Counted from the first letter of the stretch, positions 22,694 through 34,420 are shown. The stretch is 64,000 nucleotides of DNA from Scalesia atractyloides (GCA_947069175.1 CAMTDV010000007.1:53210083-53274082); one strand, 5' to 3'. Notes: generated from the sequence alone by a model not told the origin. Made by a program: numbers and translations.

Positions 22694-25600
22694 ATGGCAA
22701 CCACAGAGCCTGAGGCTGCTGCTGGTGCCGCTGCTCCGCCTCCTCTACCGGCTTGCAAGTTGAGCCGGCAGTTGTTTGACGATATCCTGTCCAGTTTTTG
22801 GTTCCCTCCCTCTTGGGATGCCCGGTTGCCGGCGGAAGGTGAGACGGCCGCCGATGCTTCGCGGGCTATATCACCTTGTTTTCTGACTTCTTTAGTGAGG
22901 GTAACTTCCGGTTACCCACCACCAAGTTTTTCTTGGATGTGCTTCAGTACTACGGATTCCACCTTTCCTAGTTAAATACGATGGGAATGGTGAGAATCCG
23001 GCATTTTGAGTTTCTTTGCCGGTCGACTGGGTCTGTTCCCACCGTCGACCGGTTACGTATTTTTTATCAACTCCATTGTTCAATGGGGTTTTATCTTTCC
23101 AGCACCGTGCGCAGGCACGGAAAATTTTGCTTTCTCCCCCAAGTCCTTTCATGATTGGAAGACAAAATTCTTTTTTGTGAAGGCCAGTGTTATACCGGTG
23201 CCGATGGTGTTCCGGGGGCCGGAAGAGATTCCGGTGGAGACGCTTCCTATACTAGTGCTTGACGCCTGATATGGTGACTTGAAAAGATTCCGGCATCCAG
23301 TTGCCGGAGTGGGTACTGTAGCGGTGGGGATGAGCCTGGTGTGGGGACCCAAACTCCGGTCTCGACTAGTGTATGTTGAGGGCAATCGCAGTAAGCATTC
23401 TTATTCCCTTGTTTCTTGCTTGATTATGATATGTGTATTTACTTATCATGCGTGTGTTTTGCTTTGCAGGAGCCCCGTTGTTCTTGGCCGCCTTTCAGAG
23501 GAAGGAAGGGTGGATGGAGAAGTTTCCTTTGAAGCCGGATGACCCTACCTGGTACGCGCAGGTCCTTGACAATTTTGCCTTGATCAAGGACACGGACCTA
23601 GAGGCCCTTGCGCCACCAACTGGTGAGTCTTTACTGTTAGCTTACGCCCTTTTACAGGTGACTTATTTGTTGTCTTCGTTTAAATGCAGACGCTCTGATG
23701 GATTTGGGCATTGGCCCAGATCCCAAGAAAAAAAGACGCGCGGGGTCAAGCGCGGTGGTGGATAGGGAGTCTACTCAACTCGGGGCAGGCCCTCCCAAAG
23801 GTAAGCGCGTTATTACTAATAAGTGGAAAACTTATGTGGTCATTTCTGACTCATGGGAGGGTCTTGAACCTGTAGGGCCAAGAGGGTTGCACCAAAGCAG
23901 GCGGTCATTGCTACCGCCATACATGTTAGCCCGGAGGAGGCCGAAGAGGTCCTAGAAGTGCCTCTGAAGCGGAAGAGGCGCCCGAAGGAGAACCTCTCTA
24001 CGCAACCCCCTAAAAAGGTTGTGCGGAGACATTTTGGGAAACGGACGTATTTGGGATCACTAACTTCTAGAATTTCCCTTTGTAAGTTTTTGTACCCCTT
24101 GATATGTTTCTCCAATTTTTATGTTGTACGCAACTAACCCCTTTTGTCTGTGAAGTGGGAGATGAGCCGGTTTTGGTTATTCCGGCTGGGGAAGCTAAAT
24201 CCCCGATGACCCAGTCCGGTGGTCAAGAAGGAAATGCTACTGCTGGGGCAGAAGAACCGTTCGGCGTGAGGGAGGGGCCTCACATGGTGGTGGAAGGTGC
24301 TGGTATGGGTACTAATGTGGGTTCTCTGGTTTTGGAAACTTCGGGTGTTCCATTAACGCAACCACAGTAGGATATTGAAGAACCTGTGGTTGTTGTTGAG
24401 GAATCGCGGGTGGATCTTGGGGAACCTTCCTTGGAAGTGGAAGAATCGGGGTTTGTTGTGCAGGAACCCGTTGAGGTGGGGGAAGAACACGTGCATCTGG
24501 GATGCCCGGTTAATGCTGGTGGGGCGGAGTCGTCGGGTGCGGCATCTGCCAAAGATGTTTAGACCGGTGCTCCACAAAGACATGTGGGAGGAACCGTTAC
24601 CTAAGGGTGGCGCGGGATCTGCCGCCCTTGGTTTGTCTCCCATCCGCCCCGATGAGACTCCGGGGGACTATTATTATAGGTCCTTCTCCACTGCCCAAGC
24701 TGAAGAAATTCCACACTCCTGTATGGAAGTTGGAGAAGGGAGATGACTTTTCTCACTGGTCGGCGTGCCATGAGTTTTTTAAAGGAGCTTTCCCCCCAGC
24801 GGAGGTACGTTTGCTTTCTGGTCGTGAAGAAGAAGAGACGTATCATACATACCTCCAGGCGGCTGCCAGGTCCGCCTCGGTGACTTACAAGATTGTTCGT
24901 GAATTGACGGGGCCTGGTGAAACAAAGGAAAGATCTTGAGGCTGCTCAAGAAACCCTTAGTAAGGAGCGAGCCTAAGTGGCTACGCGTGAAGCTGCGGTG
25001 TTGGCAAGGGAAACTGCCTTCACCGATAGCTAGCGAATTGAAGGGTGGTCTGCACAAGGGTGGAAGAATCGGGTCGAAGCCTCGGATGCCAAACTTGCTG
25101 AGCAACGCAAGTTGTGGAAGAAGGCTTGTGAGAGGGATAACAGGGAGAAGAAATCCCTGAGGGATGAACTGGCCCAGTTGCGCACTGATGTGGCGCACGA
25201 AAGGAAAAAGAAGGAGGCGGTTGTTGCCTCGGCTGCACAAGCCAATGTGCAACGCGAGCACATCGAGCAGAAAGAGGTACCCCCTTGTCTTTGTGTTTAT
25301 TCCCCTCTAAAATTACTAAGTCATGATGCTAACCTTGTTGTGTATAAACAGGTCGAAGCTTACGCTGCTTTAGCGAGCGCTAAGAAAGATCTCCAAGCAG
25401 CCTCGGTGAAGAGTGTTGATCTTCTGCGTAAGCTGCAGTTGGCGGAGGCGAAGGTGGAAACGGGAGAGAAAAATTGGAAGATTCTGATAACTCATGTGCC
25501 ATCTCCGAATCGTTGGTGGAATCGCTCTCCAACAACATGTTGTGGCTTCAACAGCAAGGGATTGGCCATGTAAGTGTTTGCACTTGTGTTTTCTGACCTT

Positions 25601-25966
25601 TATGGAATGGCTCTAATTTTTCCTATGAATTTATAGATTGTCGACTCCATTGTGAACTCTGCAGAGTTGGATGGTGCAGTGGCTAAGCTGGTGGTTGTTG
25701 CGCGCCATGATGGGCATGCGCAAGGCTATGCTGAGTGTGCGCAACAAGTCGCTCATGCCTTGGATACTTCATGGGATTCTAGCCATGCCTCCACTCACGG
25801 CATTAACATTAGGGCTGTCTTCGAGAAGGCGCAGCAGGAGTATAATCGTCTTGAGCTCCCTGCCTTGGAGTTGGTAAGCGAGGCACTTACCCATGATGAC
25901 TTCGTGGAACATTTGAGGGATATCTTTCCGGAAGACGCTGAAGTCGCTGTTGTGAGGTTAGATTAG
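22694..25966 (+). pseudogene. Antisense gypsy-type-transposon gene with six predicted introns
   Basis: Product resembles the plant 'putative gypsy type transposon' family (Transposase_28), of unknown function. It begins with a Pro/Ala-rich N-terminus (MATTEPEAAAGAAAPPP), then the hallmark FWFPPSWDARLP block, GNFRLPTTKFF, IRHFEFLCR and SFHDWKTKFFFVKASVIP. Later parts are an acidic/repetitive linker, a charged coiled coil (KLWKKACERDNREKKSLRDE, about 25110-25280) and a C-terminal EHLRDIFPEDAEV. Clean GT-AG pairs suggest introns at 23391-23469, 23623-23689, 23801-23875, 24082-24155, 25277-25351 and 25570-25636, all 67-79 bp. Frameshifts near 22863, 23120, 24500-24950 and stops (about 22974, 24368) break it. 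It lies between the integrase remnant and the 3' LTR, antisense to the element, as aORFs do in Tat/Retand elements. Confidence 0.75.
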
Positions 25967-26049
25967 TGTAGGATCCTTGATGTAATATCTTTGTAGGATC
26001 ATTTTTATCCCCGCGCATGACGCGGTTATGTACATACTTTTTTATCTCT

Positions 26050-26056
26050 TAATGAA
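26050..26056 (+). terminator. Possible polyadenylation signal of the antisense gene
   Basis: An aatgaaat word about 85 bases after the stop at 25966, preceded by T-rich sequence. A weak match to AATAAA; plant signals are loose. Confidence 0.3.
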
Positions 26057-26112
26057 ATATTCCTTTCCTGATACAATATTTGCGTGAACTGGACGAACTT
26101 TGTGCAAGTATA

Positions 26113-26288
26113 GCGAATGAAACTGGTGATGATCTCGTGCCTGGGTATCAGTTCTTGTGCGTGCTGCGTAAGTAATGATTTATGTTTTGCGAGTCATTGG
26201 GCGAATGAAACTGGTGATGATCTCGTGCCTGGGTATCAGTTCTTGTGCGTGCTGCGTAAGTAATGATTTATGTTTTGCGAGTCATTGG
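26113..26288. repeat. Exact 88-bp tandem duplication
   Basis: 26113-26200 and 26201-26288 start gcgaatgaaactggtgatga and end gcgagtcattgg; I see no difference between them. It lies in the non-coding space between the antisense gene and the integrase remnant, and its near identity implies a recent event. Confidence 0.95.
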
Positions 26289-26455
26289 GCACTAAGTTGT
26301 TGCGTATACTTAAAGTGGTTTCGCGCATTTGTAGTGAAACATTAAGATAAAAAAGAAATGAAGTAACTCTTGTCTATATTACATAAATGGGCACAAGGCC
26401 GTATTTTTAGATAGACAAGAGGCTATGTACTTGGGTTTTTACATGTAACATCGCC

Positions 26456-26820
26456 TTAGTTGTTGCGCAATGTCCTGGGGATGCTTGTTCCGTCCAAACG
26501 CTTGAGGGTGTATGCGCCTTTTCCCAGGACTTCATGAATAACATACGGACCTTCCTACTTGGGTGCTAGTTTTCCAGGACATTCAGCATTAGATGCCTCA
26601 TTGTCGCGTAGAACAAAATCACCGGGTAAAAAGGTGCATATACGGACTCGCGCGTTGTAGTATTTTTCTAGTTTGGACTTGTATTTTGCTTCGTTGATAG
26701 CAGCGTTTTCGCGCCTTTCTTCTAGCAAGTCCAAGTCTAGTATGCGCTCCTCCTCGTTGTTTTGTTTTTGCACAGCTAACATGCGTGGTGATGGGAGGCC
26801 TATCTCTGCAGGAATCACTG
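26456..26820 (-). pseudogene. Integrase C-terminal remnant of the Tat-type element
   Basis: The C-terminal part of a Ty3/gypsy integrase: AVIPAEIGLPSPRML, the helical NEEERILDLDLLEERRE, YYNARVRICTFLPGDFVLR and the GPY/F-like EGPYVIHEVLGKGAYTLKRL, ending RTLRNN and a stop at 26456. A stop at 26555 replaces the Trp normally in KWEGPY. The catalytic core (DDE), RT, protease and gag are absent: upstream the frame runs straight into LTR sequence at 26820. Its order relative to the antisense gene and LTR fits one Tat-lineage element in minus orientation. Confidence 0.8.
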
Positions 26821-27205
26821 CCTGTTGCCAGCCGAAAGTGGAGAAGGTGGAACAGTCACTGGTAGAGACGTTGTTGGTGTATGGTCTGACGCTTACCTTA
26901 CAGGTCGAGGGCACTGTCACACGCAACCTGCCGAGTAACCTTTGGTCACAATTCTGCCACTCTGTACCCTTAGGTATAGTCAACACCTCTTAGTGTTTAT
27001 CCCTTCTGCGAGGCTGTCAAGTTTTTTCCCGCCAGCGCAGGGTGTCAGGGGTACATCCTTTTGTCCCAAGACTAGGAGGCGCTTCTCATGTGTGTCGTGT
27101 CCTTGCGAGGTTTTGGATTCGCAGCTCAGAGGAATGTTGTTGTGCGCAAGGTCTGGTCTCCTGCCGTATGAGTCTAACTTGTCATTGTGGCGAGTACAAA
27201 GCAAG
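26820..27205 (-). mobile_element. Displaced LTR segment fused to integrase
   Basis: Direct repeat of 21478-21860 (gcctgttgccagccgaaagt through gtatgagtctaacttg), about 95 percent alike by eye. It joins the integrase frame at 26820 and loses similarity at about 27205. Interpreted as the stub of the 5' LTR left after a deletion that removed the rest of the LTR, gag and most of pol. Confidence 0.75.
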
Positions 27206-27348
27206 AATTGTATGCTTATATAAATTTAGAATTCTTGCAATTCGTGTATACCGGAAACTTAACTAATAAACAAAGCAAGAAACACAATAGGGCTTGGATT
27301 TAGATTTAATCACACACGCTAACATCATGTGTTTTTTGATGATCTATT
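27206..27348. other. No gene seen
   Basis: Short AT-rich spacer between the truncated LTR and the MITE. Confidence 0.5.
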
Positions 27349-27756
27349 AGTGGTCATTTAGTTACAGATTTTAAAGGAATTGGAATTGGAATTGCAATTG
27401 GAAATATTCCATTCATATCATGTTTGGTTGGTTGTTAAGCAAAAATGGAATTGAAAAACATTCCATCAAATTCCATCAATCAAAGGAATTTAACAATGCT
27501 TCCTATTTGAGAAAGAATTCTAAACTTTCCATTTGAATGTTTTTCGATTACAAAAATGTCCTCATATTTCCTTTCTTCACTACTTTAAATAAAAGAGAAA
27601 TGGGCAAGTTTGTCATTTTAATTTTTAACCATTCCAATTTATAAACTAAACACAATACAAAAGTCTATTAGAATTAATTCTAATTCCATCAAATTCCAAT
27701 TCTCTTTATGAATTCTAATTCCTTTATATAAATTATGCGAATCAAACGGGCCCTTG
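27349..27756. mobile_element. MITE-like fold-back element
   Basis: The right end, read on the minus strand, is gggcccgtttgattcgca followed by aaaggaattagaatt. The left end has the counterpart gtggtcatttagttacag followed by aaaggaattggaatt. About 400 bp, AT-rich, no ORF, with a tttggttgg phrase inside. This is typical of high-copy plant MITEs; the target duplication is not certain. Confidence 0.5.
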
Positions 27757-28200
27757 AACGATAAAAGAGAGAATCATTCAACCAAATATCTAACAAGAAG
27801 CTAAATAAACTTCGAAAATCCACTGGAAAATACACCAAGAATATAACCAAAAAAATGAAGATAAAACACCAAAATATACAAAGTGGACAACACCTTAACA
27901 GATCTTGGTTGATAGGTAGAAGAAAACTTGAACTTCAGATGCGGAGGAACTGGATCTCGCACAAAACCAACCTTCAACATCATGGGGGTTGAAGCTTTTT
28001 AGTTTGTGAACGGACCGAGCATTGTGGTTGCTTCTATGGGCATTCTCCCCCTCTTTAACCATCTTTCATACTGATCGTGGATCTATTCTCGACTTGATTT
28101 ATTGAATTCCACATGGGAATTTAGTTTAGGGATAGAACATATGGGAGCAATTGGATCGTAGTGAGGGGGCTAGGAAGGGTCGTTATCCACATTGGATTTT
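27757..28200. other. No gene seen
   Basis: AT-rich sequence with short overlapping ORFs on the minus strand that show no known motif. Confidence 0.4.
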
Positions 28201-28370
28201 TTCCTTAATTGGGACTCAAATAAAAGATCAGTATCGTAGCGTACCGAACCAAAAGTAGCGGTACCGAAAACGCCAAAAAGTGGGCATTGAATCGGTACCA
28301 AGAATGATTCGGTAGGGGAAATTCGGTACTAGTACCCGGTATCAAATGCTCACCACTAATCTTAGGCACC
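28201..28370. repeat. GGTACCG-rich repeat, third copy
   Basis: Shares gtaccgaa, gtaccgaaaacgccaaaa, ggggaaattcggta and tcaaatgctcacca with the tandem pair at 3361-3880. Shorter and more diverged. Confidence 0.55.
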
Positions 28371-28760
28371 AAAACCCCACATGTCTTCTCTCCATCCAAG
28401 ACCCTGTTCTAGTGCTTGGTAACCCTAAACGGATTCTCACCACTAAAGACACCTTTCAATGGTTACGAGATCCCAGATGACTTTTCTCCATGCAAGAACG
28501 AAAGAAACCGAGGATTACCATAGATCAGATGGCGACTAGTCAGCCAAAGTTCAGATCGACGACTCAGCTATATTAGGTCGCTCCATAACAGAAATAGGAG
28601 ATGACAGATGAGTCATGATCTTATCAAGACAACAGGGTCATAAAAACTTGATCAGTGCATTTTTATACCCATTACGTTTATTAAGTAATACAAAATAAAT
28701 TACATCTATCGATTTTTAAAGTATGTGGTTTATGAAAGAAACGAACTAAAATATGTTGAA

Positions 28761-29744
28761 TTATAATTAAAATAAATAAATTAAATATGACAAGCCTACA
28801 ATTTGGAAAATCAAGTTTGTAAATACTAATGTAATAAATGATTGGAAAAGAAATTTAATGAGTTGTTTTTTCTTTAGAGTTGCACTAGTATTAATTGTTA
28901 ACACTCTGTTTCCGAATTTACTTAAGGAGAAAAGAGAAGGGAAAGTCTCCTTTTTTTTTCTTTTCTTTCCTTTCCTTTCCTTTTTTTTCTCATCTTTTCT
29001 TCTCTCTATTCCTTTCCAATTAGGAATAACTAAATTTATCTTCAAACTCCCTCCCTTTCTCTTTTTTTTCACTTCCCTCTAAAAAAAGTTCTCATGGATA
29101 CGGTTTTTTTTTCCTTCAACATCTATAAAAAGATCTCTGGAACACAACTAAGTTTTTTTCCCTTCCGCTTCCTTTATTTATTTTTTTTTGTTAAGTAAAC
29201 TCGAGAACAAAGAGTTAATGTCTTTTGTTTGTGGAAATTGAATGTGGGAGGAAAAATTATTAAATAAAAACCTGAAGTACAAAGAATTAAATAATGGCTT
29301 ATACAATTTGAAAGATTGAAATTATGAGTTGAAGTAAACATTGACATAGTGGATTAGATCATTTAAGTGGGTCACAATCAAGCTTAGTATTGGCTAGCAA
29401 TTGATAGACAAACGTGTTAAAGAAATCAATAGCAAGGTTTTTTGGGCGACAATTTTGGAAGATGGCATGGATGGCAGGAAACTTAAGGTGGCAGCTTTTG
29501 AGTCCTTGATACGAAAATAGAGAATAACCACAAGGATTGTGGTGTTACCGATTGTAATCAAGATGAGAAAAAAAATGAAAGTTTAATTATTTGCTTCATA
29601 ATTATAATGAAGAATATGTAGTGATAGTAACCGATTTCTTTATTATATTTTGATTGGTTAAATTTTTTGTGATCTTTTCTTTGGATGTATGGTTTGTGCA
29701 TGTGACTTTTAATTCTAGTTTTTACATAGGTTTTCGAGATTTAA
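28761..29744. repeat. Dispersed repeat R1, copy A
   Basis: Homologous through its whole length to 49331-49708 plus 52669-53012. Landmarks in both are aaatatgacaagcctac, gtcttttgtttgt, aatcaagctta and ttttgtgatctt-tctt. It carries a 313-bp MITE at 28903-29215 that copy B lacks, while copy B carries the gag-protease element that copy A lacks. No ORF or terminal structure identifies the family. Confidence 0.7.
28903..29215. mobile_element. MITE inside R1 copy A, with an empty site in copy B
   Basis: Inverted ends: ACTCTGTTTCCGAATTTACT on the left; the right end on the other strand reads ACTCTTTGTTCTCGAGTTTA. The interior is rich in C/T runs. Copy B of R1 reads ttgttaaccttaatgtc across the same point with no insert, giving the pre-insertion site. 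A taa is found on both sides, suggesting a 3-bp target duplication as in PIF/Harbinger-type MITEs. Confidence 0.65.
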
Positions 29745-30734
29745 TGTCACACCCTAACCGATGACGGAAACATCAAAGTGACACGAATAAGATTGTTCAA
29801 AACATTATAACGTACTATTGTGAAAGAAAACACAATAACTTCAATAGCATGACTAACATAAAAAGAAAATACATAGACAAAATATTGGGTGCGTTTCTAG
29901 TTCGCCCTAAGTTGATTTCTTGAGTGTCATCATACATTTTTTGAAACATGTAACAAAGTATCTGTCAACACAAAAGGGGTCGGTGAGCATACAGGTTTGG
30001 TCTACATAGCATATGTGTAAAATTTCTCAAATCCAACATGGCAAATTTTACACTACGTATATATCATACTAGCATACCTTAACTATAGGTAAAACCAAAG
30101 TGTCCACTAACGTAATCTCGTCGCCGAAGTGAACAAGATCGTTTTGATTGAATACTTAACAATGACCACAAAATGGTGGTGCGCTACTTTTATAGCGCTA
30201 TACATGTTAAGGTAGGCTTGCAAAGTTAATAACAAACAGTGTGCATAAAAATATTCTAGCATGTATAAACATATAGTATGACAAGTAGCATGTTTAGTGG
30301 ATTAAGTGTTTGCATAATATTGACTTCATGTGCTTGTGTTTTAAAAATCATACATGTTACAACCCAAAAGTGACTTAAAGCGGAAAAGGGTTCAAGTATA
30401 CTCACGGTTTGCGAAGATAATCCACAAAGAGTGAATACGCGATTTGGGGATGGATTCACCAAGTTATCCTAAAAAGGATAAACAAAGGTGAGTGAGTTCG
30501 TGTGAGTTTAATGATGGAAAGTATTCTTGAATTTGTAAGTAGGAAAATACATAAAAATAAATCTTGTTTAGATAATCACTTGGACACCATTTTTGTTAGT
30601 GTTTTTCATGAGTGGTACACTCATTGGAAGTCCAAAACAAGGAGTCTAAGACCAAGATAAAATCCACTTACTACAACATTCAACCATGAGTTGGATAATA
30701 TCATGGCTTGGTTTTGTAGATTATATATGTATAT

Positions 30735-31080
30735 ATTAGTATGTAGAGTGGGGTTCCTGCGCAAAGTGTGTTTTTTCTACCAGGTGTAGGAAGCGATCCT
30801 GGCCATTGGATGGTTGTGTTTAATGGCTGAGATCAAGATGGTGGTATTTTGAAATATTTGAGTGTCATTAATTAATTGTTATTATAGGTTAGGGGTAGTG
30901 TAGTCATTTACTGTGTTTTAAATCAATCGAATAACTGCCAAAAAATAACACACCCCCTATAATCTCGCACATTTCCTTTACTATATCTAAAACTGACAAT
31001 GGATAACCATCTTGTATACTAAAATTAGATAGAATCATGGATCAAGATTACAAATTCGGCATTAAATACAAGCATAAGAG
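30735..31080. repeat. ccattggatgg-type repeat segment
   Basis: gagtggggttcctgcgcaaa and gatcctggccattggatgg recall the MITE at 4699-4926 (ggggttcc, atcctgaccattga), suggesting the same or a related non-autonomous family. No terminal inverted repeat could be closed. Confidence 0.35.
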
Positions 31081-31082
31081 AT

Positions 31083-31505
31083 TATCATAGTACTGTGTTT
31101 TATTGCACTTAATGTTGGATACTAGATTTGTTCATAGTAGTGTGTTTTAGTGATCAAACATAATGTGACGAACAAGTGACTAAATTGGTAACGGTGTTGT
31201 TTTTTACATTGATATTGTTTGAAGGATTGATGTATTAAAGCTACATTTTGATTAGATCCTGCATATACATGTATTCACTATGTTTTGTTGAAAATAACGT
31301 GTTTTTTTTAAGTTTGATCATAGTACCGTGCTTTACTGCACTTGATGTTGGATACTAGGTGTGTTCATAGTAGTGTGTTTTAGTGATAAAACACAATGAC
31401 GAACCAGTTATCGACTGATAAACAATGAAACACACTGTGTTTTACTACACTTGATGTTGGAGACTAGATGTGTTCATAGCATTGTGTTTTAGTGATACGA
31501 CGCCA
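31083..31505. repeat. Three direct copies of a tgttggatactag-containing unit
   Basis: Units near 31085, 31318 and 31430 share tgtgtttta-tgcacttgatg, ttggatactag and tgttcatagtagtgtgtttt, then agtgat. Spacing is about 230 and 115 bp. Non-coding, AT-rich. Confidence 0.75.
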
Positions 31506-31531
31506 TGGTTTTTTTTTCAGTGAACCACTTT

Positions 31532-31559
31532 AGAAGAAGAAGAAGAAGAAGAAGAAGAA
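31532..31559. repeat. (AAG)n microsatellite
   Basis: Nine uninterrupted AAG/GAA units. Confidence 0.95.
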
Positions 31560-34229
31560 TTGCGACTTGAATGATAAACAATGAATCGATCCTAATAAAA
31601 TTGTCAATTTAATTTCAATGTGATATTTGGTTCCCTTAAATTTCTCATGTGTTAGTTGTAATAAATATATACCATAAATATGTCACACCCCGGATTTTCA
31701 ACCCAAATCCATACACCGGTGGGCCCGGGTGGGGAGTATTGTGACGTCAGTTGATAGCATCATAGTCAATTAAACACGGCGGATCATAAAATGTACAATG
31801 AAAGAATATAAAACAGACTTTAGGGCAGATCTAAGGATTTGCAAGATCCTCTTATTTCACTACCGTGCAGCTTCCGGCCTATTTCATATTGTACCTGCAA
31901 GCTTAATCTTTTTGAAAATACGTCAGCTTTCGCTAGTAAATACACCCGACTGACTCATTTTGAAAACATTTTAGAAATTAGATTTAAGTGCATAGGGCAC
32001 AAATCTTTTATAACTTGGGAAAGTTACTTTGTAACCTTGTTAATAGATTCACATGTTTGTCCATACATACAGGGCCCAGTACAGAGACCGAGACATGATT
32101 AAGTACACACCACTTAGAACTCACAGAAGAGTTATCCCCAACGTCTTGGGTAATTTGCATTTGAGCGTCTGTCAGGTGTATGCCTACACCCCGCACTAAG
32201 GTCGTGGCCATTATCTAATTTAATGAGCCGAGGATATCCAAGACACGGTAATTAACCCCCGGTGTTTAAGTTATCAAACAAAACTGATTAAAACGGAATA
32301 TGCGGATTTACTAGCCACAATCCGGCATTCGATTGATCCCATTTATGACCAAACGGTAATAATTTACCGTATCCCAAGCCCGTATAGGGAAAATAAGTCA
32401 AGAGTATTTACCTAAGCTAGTCTTGATTTAAAATGCAAGATTTAATATCTCAGCCGTATCCAGAATGAATTAAGTGCAGATTGCATTTACCGGAAGTCTC
32501 TAGTCTGGATTATGGCATAAGCTAACCAATTAAATACTAACGGTCTTATTTAAGTCATAGACTTACACCGAATAGTGTACAGGATCAAGACGTATAGCGC
32601 TTGATTAAATGATGACCAGATAGAATGTAGTTTAAACCCGACAAGTACTTTGACTTTCATAATATGGGTAAACTATAAACATTCTGGATTTTGAAACTTA
32701 AATGACAAGGTTAGACCCGTTTCGGTTAATTTTCGTAAAATAGTTACATATACTTAACCGTACGCATATTAGCGATTTTGGGTAACCGGATTAGTCATGG
32801 ACTAGTTCTATATGCCATTATATTTTAAATAAGTTGTAATACCAGTATGATATCAAATTTTATGCCCGTTATGGTTTTAAAATGAAACTATGCCTCATAA
32901 GGGCGTTTTGGTAATTTCATACCGTATAAAAGGAACTTGAATATAATTTAATGTTATAACTATAAGTATTTTGTAAAAATAACTTAATTATGGAATAATA
33001 TCAATAGGATATAATTATATGTGTAATTGATCTTTTATGACCAAATTATGCACCGAAGGGGCATTTGGTCATTTTACACATAGTTTATAAATTATTTAGG
33101 ATTCTGAGTTTATATATTGTACCTACTGTAAAAATATTTAAAAATAAGTTTTAAAATCAGTAGATAACAAGTCTTGGTGGGTAAATATGGTTTAAAACCA
33201 TATTATGTGCCAAAATTACGCTTATGTCGTAAATTGACGATTTGTGCGATGTTTAATGAAAACTGATGTTAAGATCTGGTTTATATGTCTTAGATATGTT
33301 ATTTAATATAACATATCAGTAGGTAAAAGATTTACCTTGAAAAGATTTGATTAAAACCAATTTATGAGCCACAAGGGCATTATCGTCATTTATCGACATA
33401 ATACAAGGACCTGTTTGTAAATTCAGTTTATAATCTGGTTTAACATCCCAAATAATCCTACTTACAATATTACATCAGTAGGAAACTTATTTTCAAGTTC
33501 ATTATCATTTAAACCTAGTTTTATGCAAAAAGGGCATTTTAGTCAAAAATGGCATAATTACGGAACTTGCGCATAAACTCAGATTCTGATTATGATCATG
33601 TAATATAACGTCATAGGGTTATGCTACATTATATTAAGATCATAATGCAACTTTAGATCAGTAGCTAACTAATCTAAATCGGGTCAGAATCGAAAGTCAA
33701 AGAAGAAGTCAAACTTCGCGACTTTCGGTTGCGAACCGACCCTAGACTTGAAATTGACGAGCCGGACATGTTCTTACATGTTCTAATAATTATTACCAAC
33801 TTGTTTAAGTGTCAAAACAGGTTTCATAACATATGTAAAATCAATTTATGATTTTTTCTGAAAAATGCCATGTTTGACTTTTTATTAACTTAACTTTGAC
33901 CCGTCAATTGGTCTAGCAAACGTGATCTTCAGGAGGTTCCCTTTATAGGCACTAACACCTACCTTATTACGATCACTTAGCCATGTTTGTTACGAACAAT
34001 GGCTGGACCATAATGGTCTTAACCGAAAGTCAAAGCGTTTTCCGTAAAACGCTTGACTTTTGGCTATAAGAGCCTATAAACAAAAATGCACAACGAAGGA
34101 ACACTTACAAGAGGTTCCTAGAATGCAATAGAACTAAGTTGGATGCTCCTTTCAGTTAGGAACTTCCTGAGGAGGGAGATAGAGTTGTGAATGAGAAAGG
34201 TGCAAGTTCAAATGGTGAACTTTGGCACC

Positions 34230-34237
34230 TATTTATA
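34230..34237 (-). promoter_or_regulatory. TATA box of the solo LTR
   Basis: Minus strand CTATAAATAGGTGCC, about 780 bases from the LTR start, followed by a C/T-rich stretch as expected around the retroelement start site. Confidence 0.55.
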
Positions 34238-34397
34238 GTTGGAGAACTCAAAGGAGGTGATGCCAGGTGTTAAGGGATGTCAGAGAGAGCTTACAAGTGT
34301 CCTAAAACGTGGCATAGCTGTTTGTAAGACCATAGTTTCGAATCAAATGGTTTTTGGCACTTTGTGTGGTGACCAAGTTAATTTTCTGCAGATACAG

Positions 34398-34420
34398 GCC
34401 TCTCGCGCCCCGCGAGAGGC
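34398..34420. other. Perfect 10-bp GC-rich hairpin in the solo LTR
   Basis: gcctctcgcg (34398-34407), ccc loop, cgcgagaggc (34411-34420). It stands out in an AT-rich LTR and contains several CpG sites. Role unknown. Confidence 0.8.

Larger units (their letters stand above)
29745..31680 (-). mobile_element. Probable old LTR (LTR-X), 3' part, split by the solo LTR
   Basis: It begins tgtcacaccc, the complement of a Ty3/gypsy LTR 3' end, immediately after R1. With 35015-36050 it would make one LTR in minus orientation. A separate insertion may occupy about 30735-31675. Short unsupported ORFs only. Identification rests on terminal motifs, the TATA box at 35785 and the fact that the solo LTR's target duplication joins the two parts. 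Confidence 0.4.

Noticed and set aside
24280..25263. Several ORFs on the minus strand across 24280-25263
   Set aside because: Shadows of the antisense transposon gene on the plus strand; no known domain.
28858..29082. ORF rich in Phe/Ser on the plus strand and Lys-rich ORF on the minus strand
   Set aside because: Both are the translation of C/T-rich runs within a MITE.
31083..31505. CRISPR-like direct repeats
   Set aside because: Three unequal-spaced diverged copies in a plant nuclear repeat region; no CRISPR structure.
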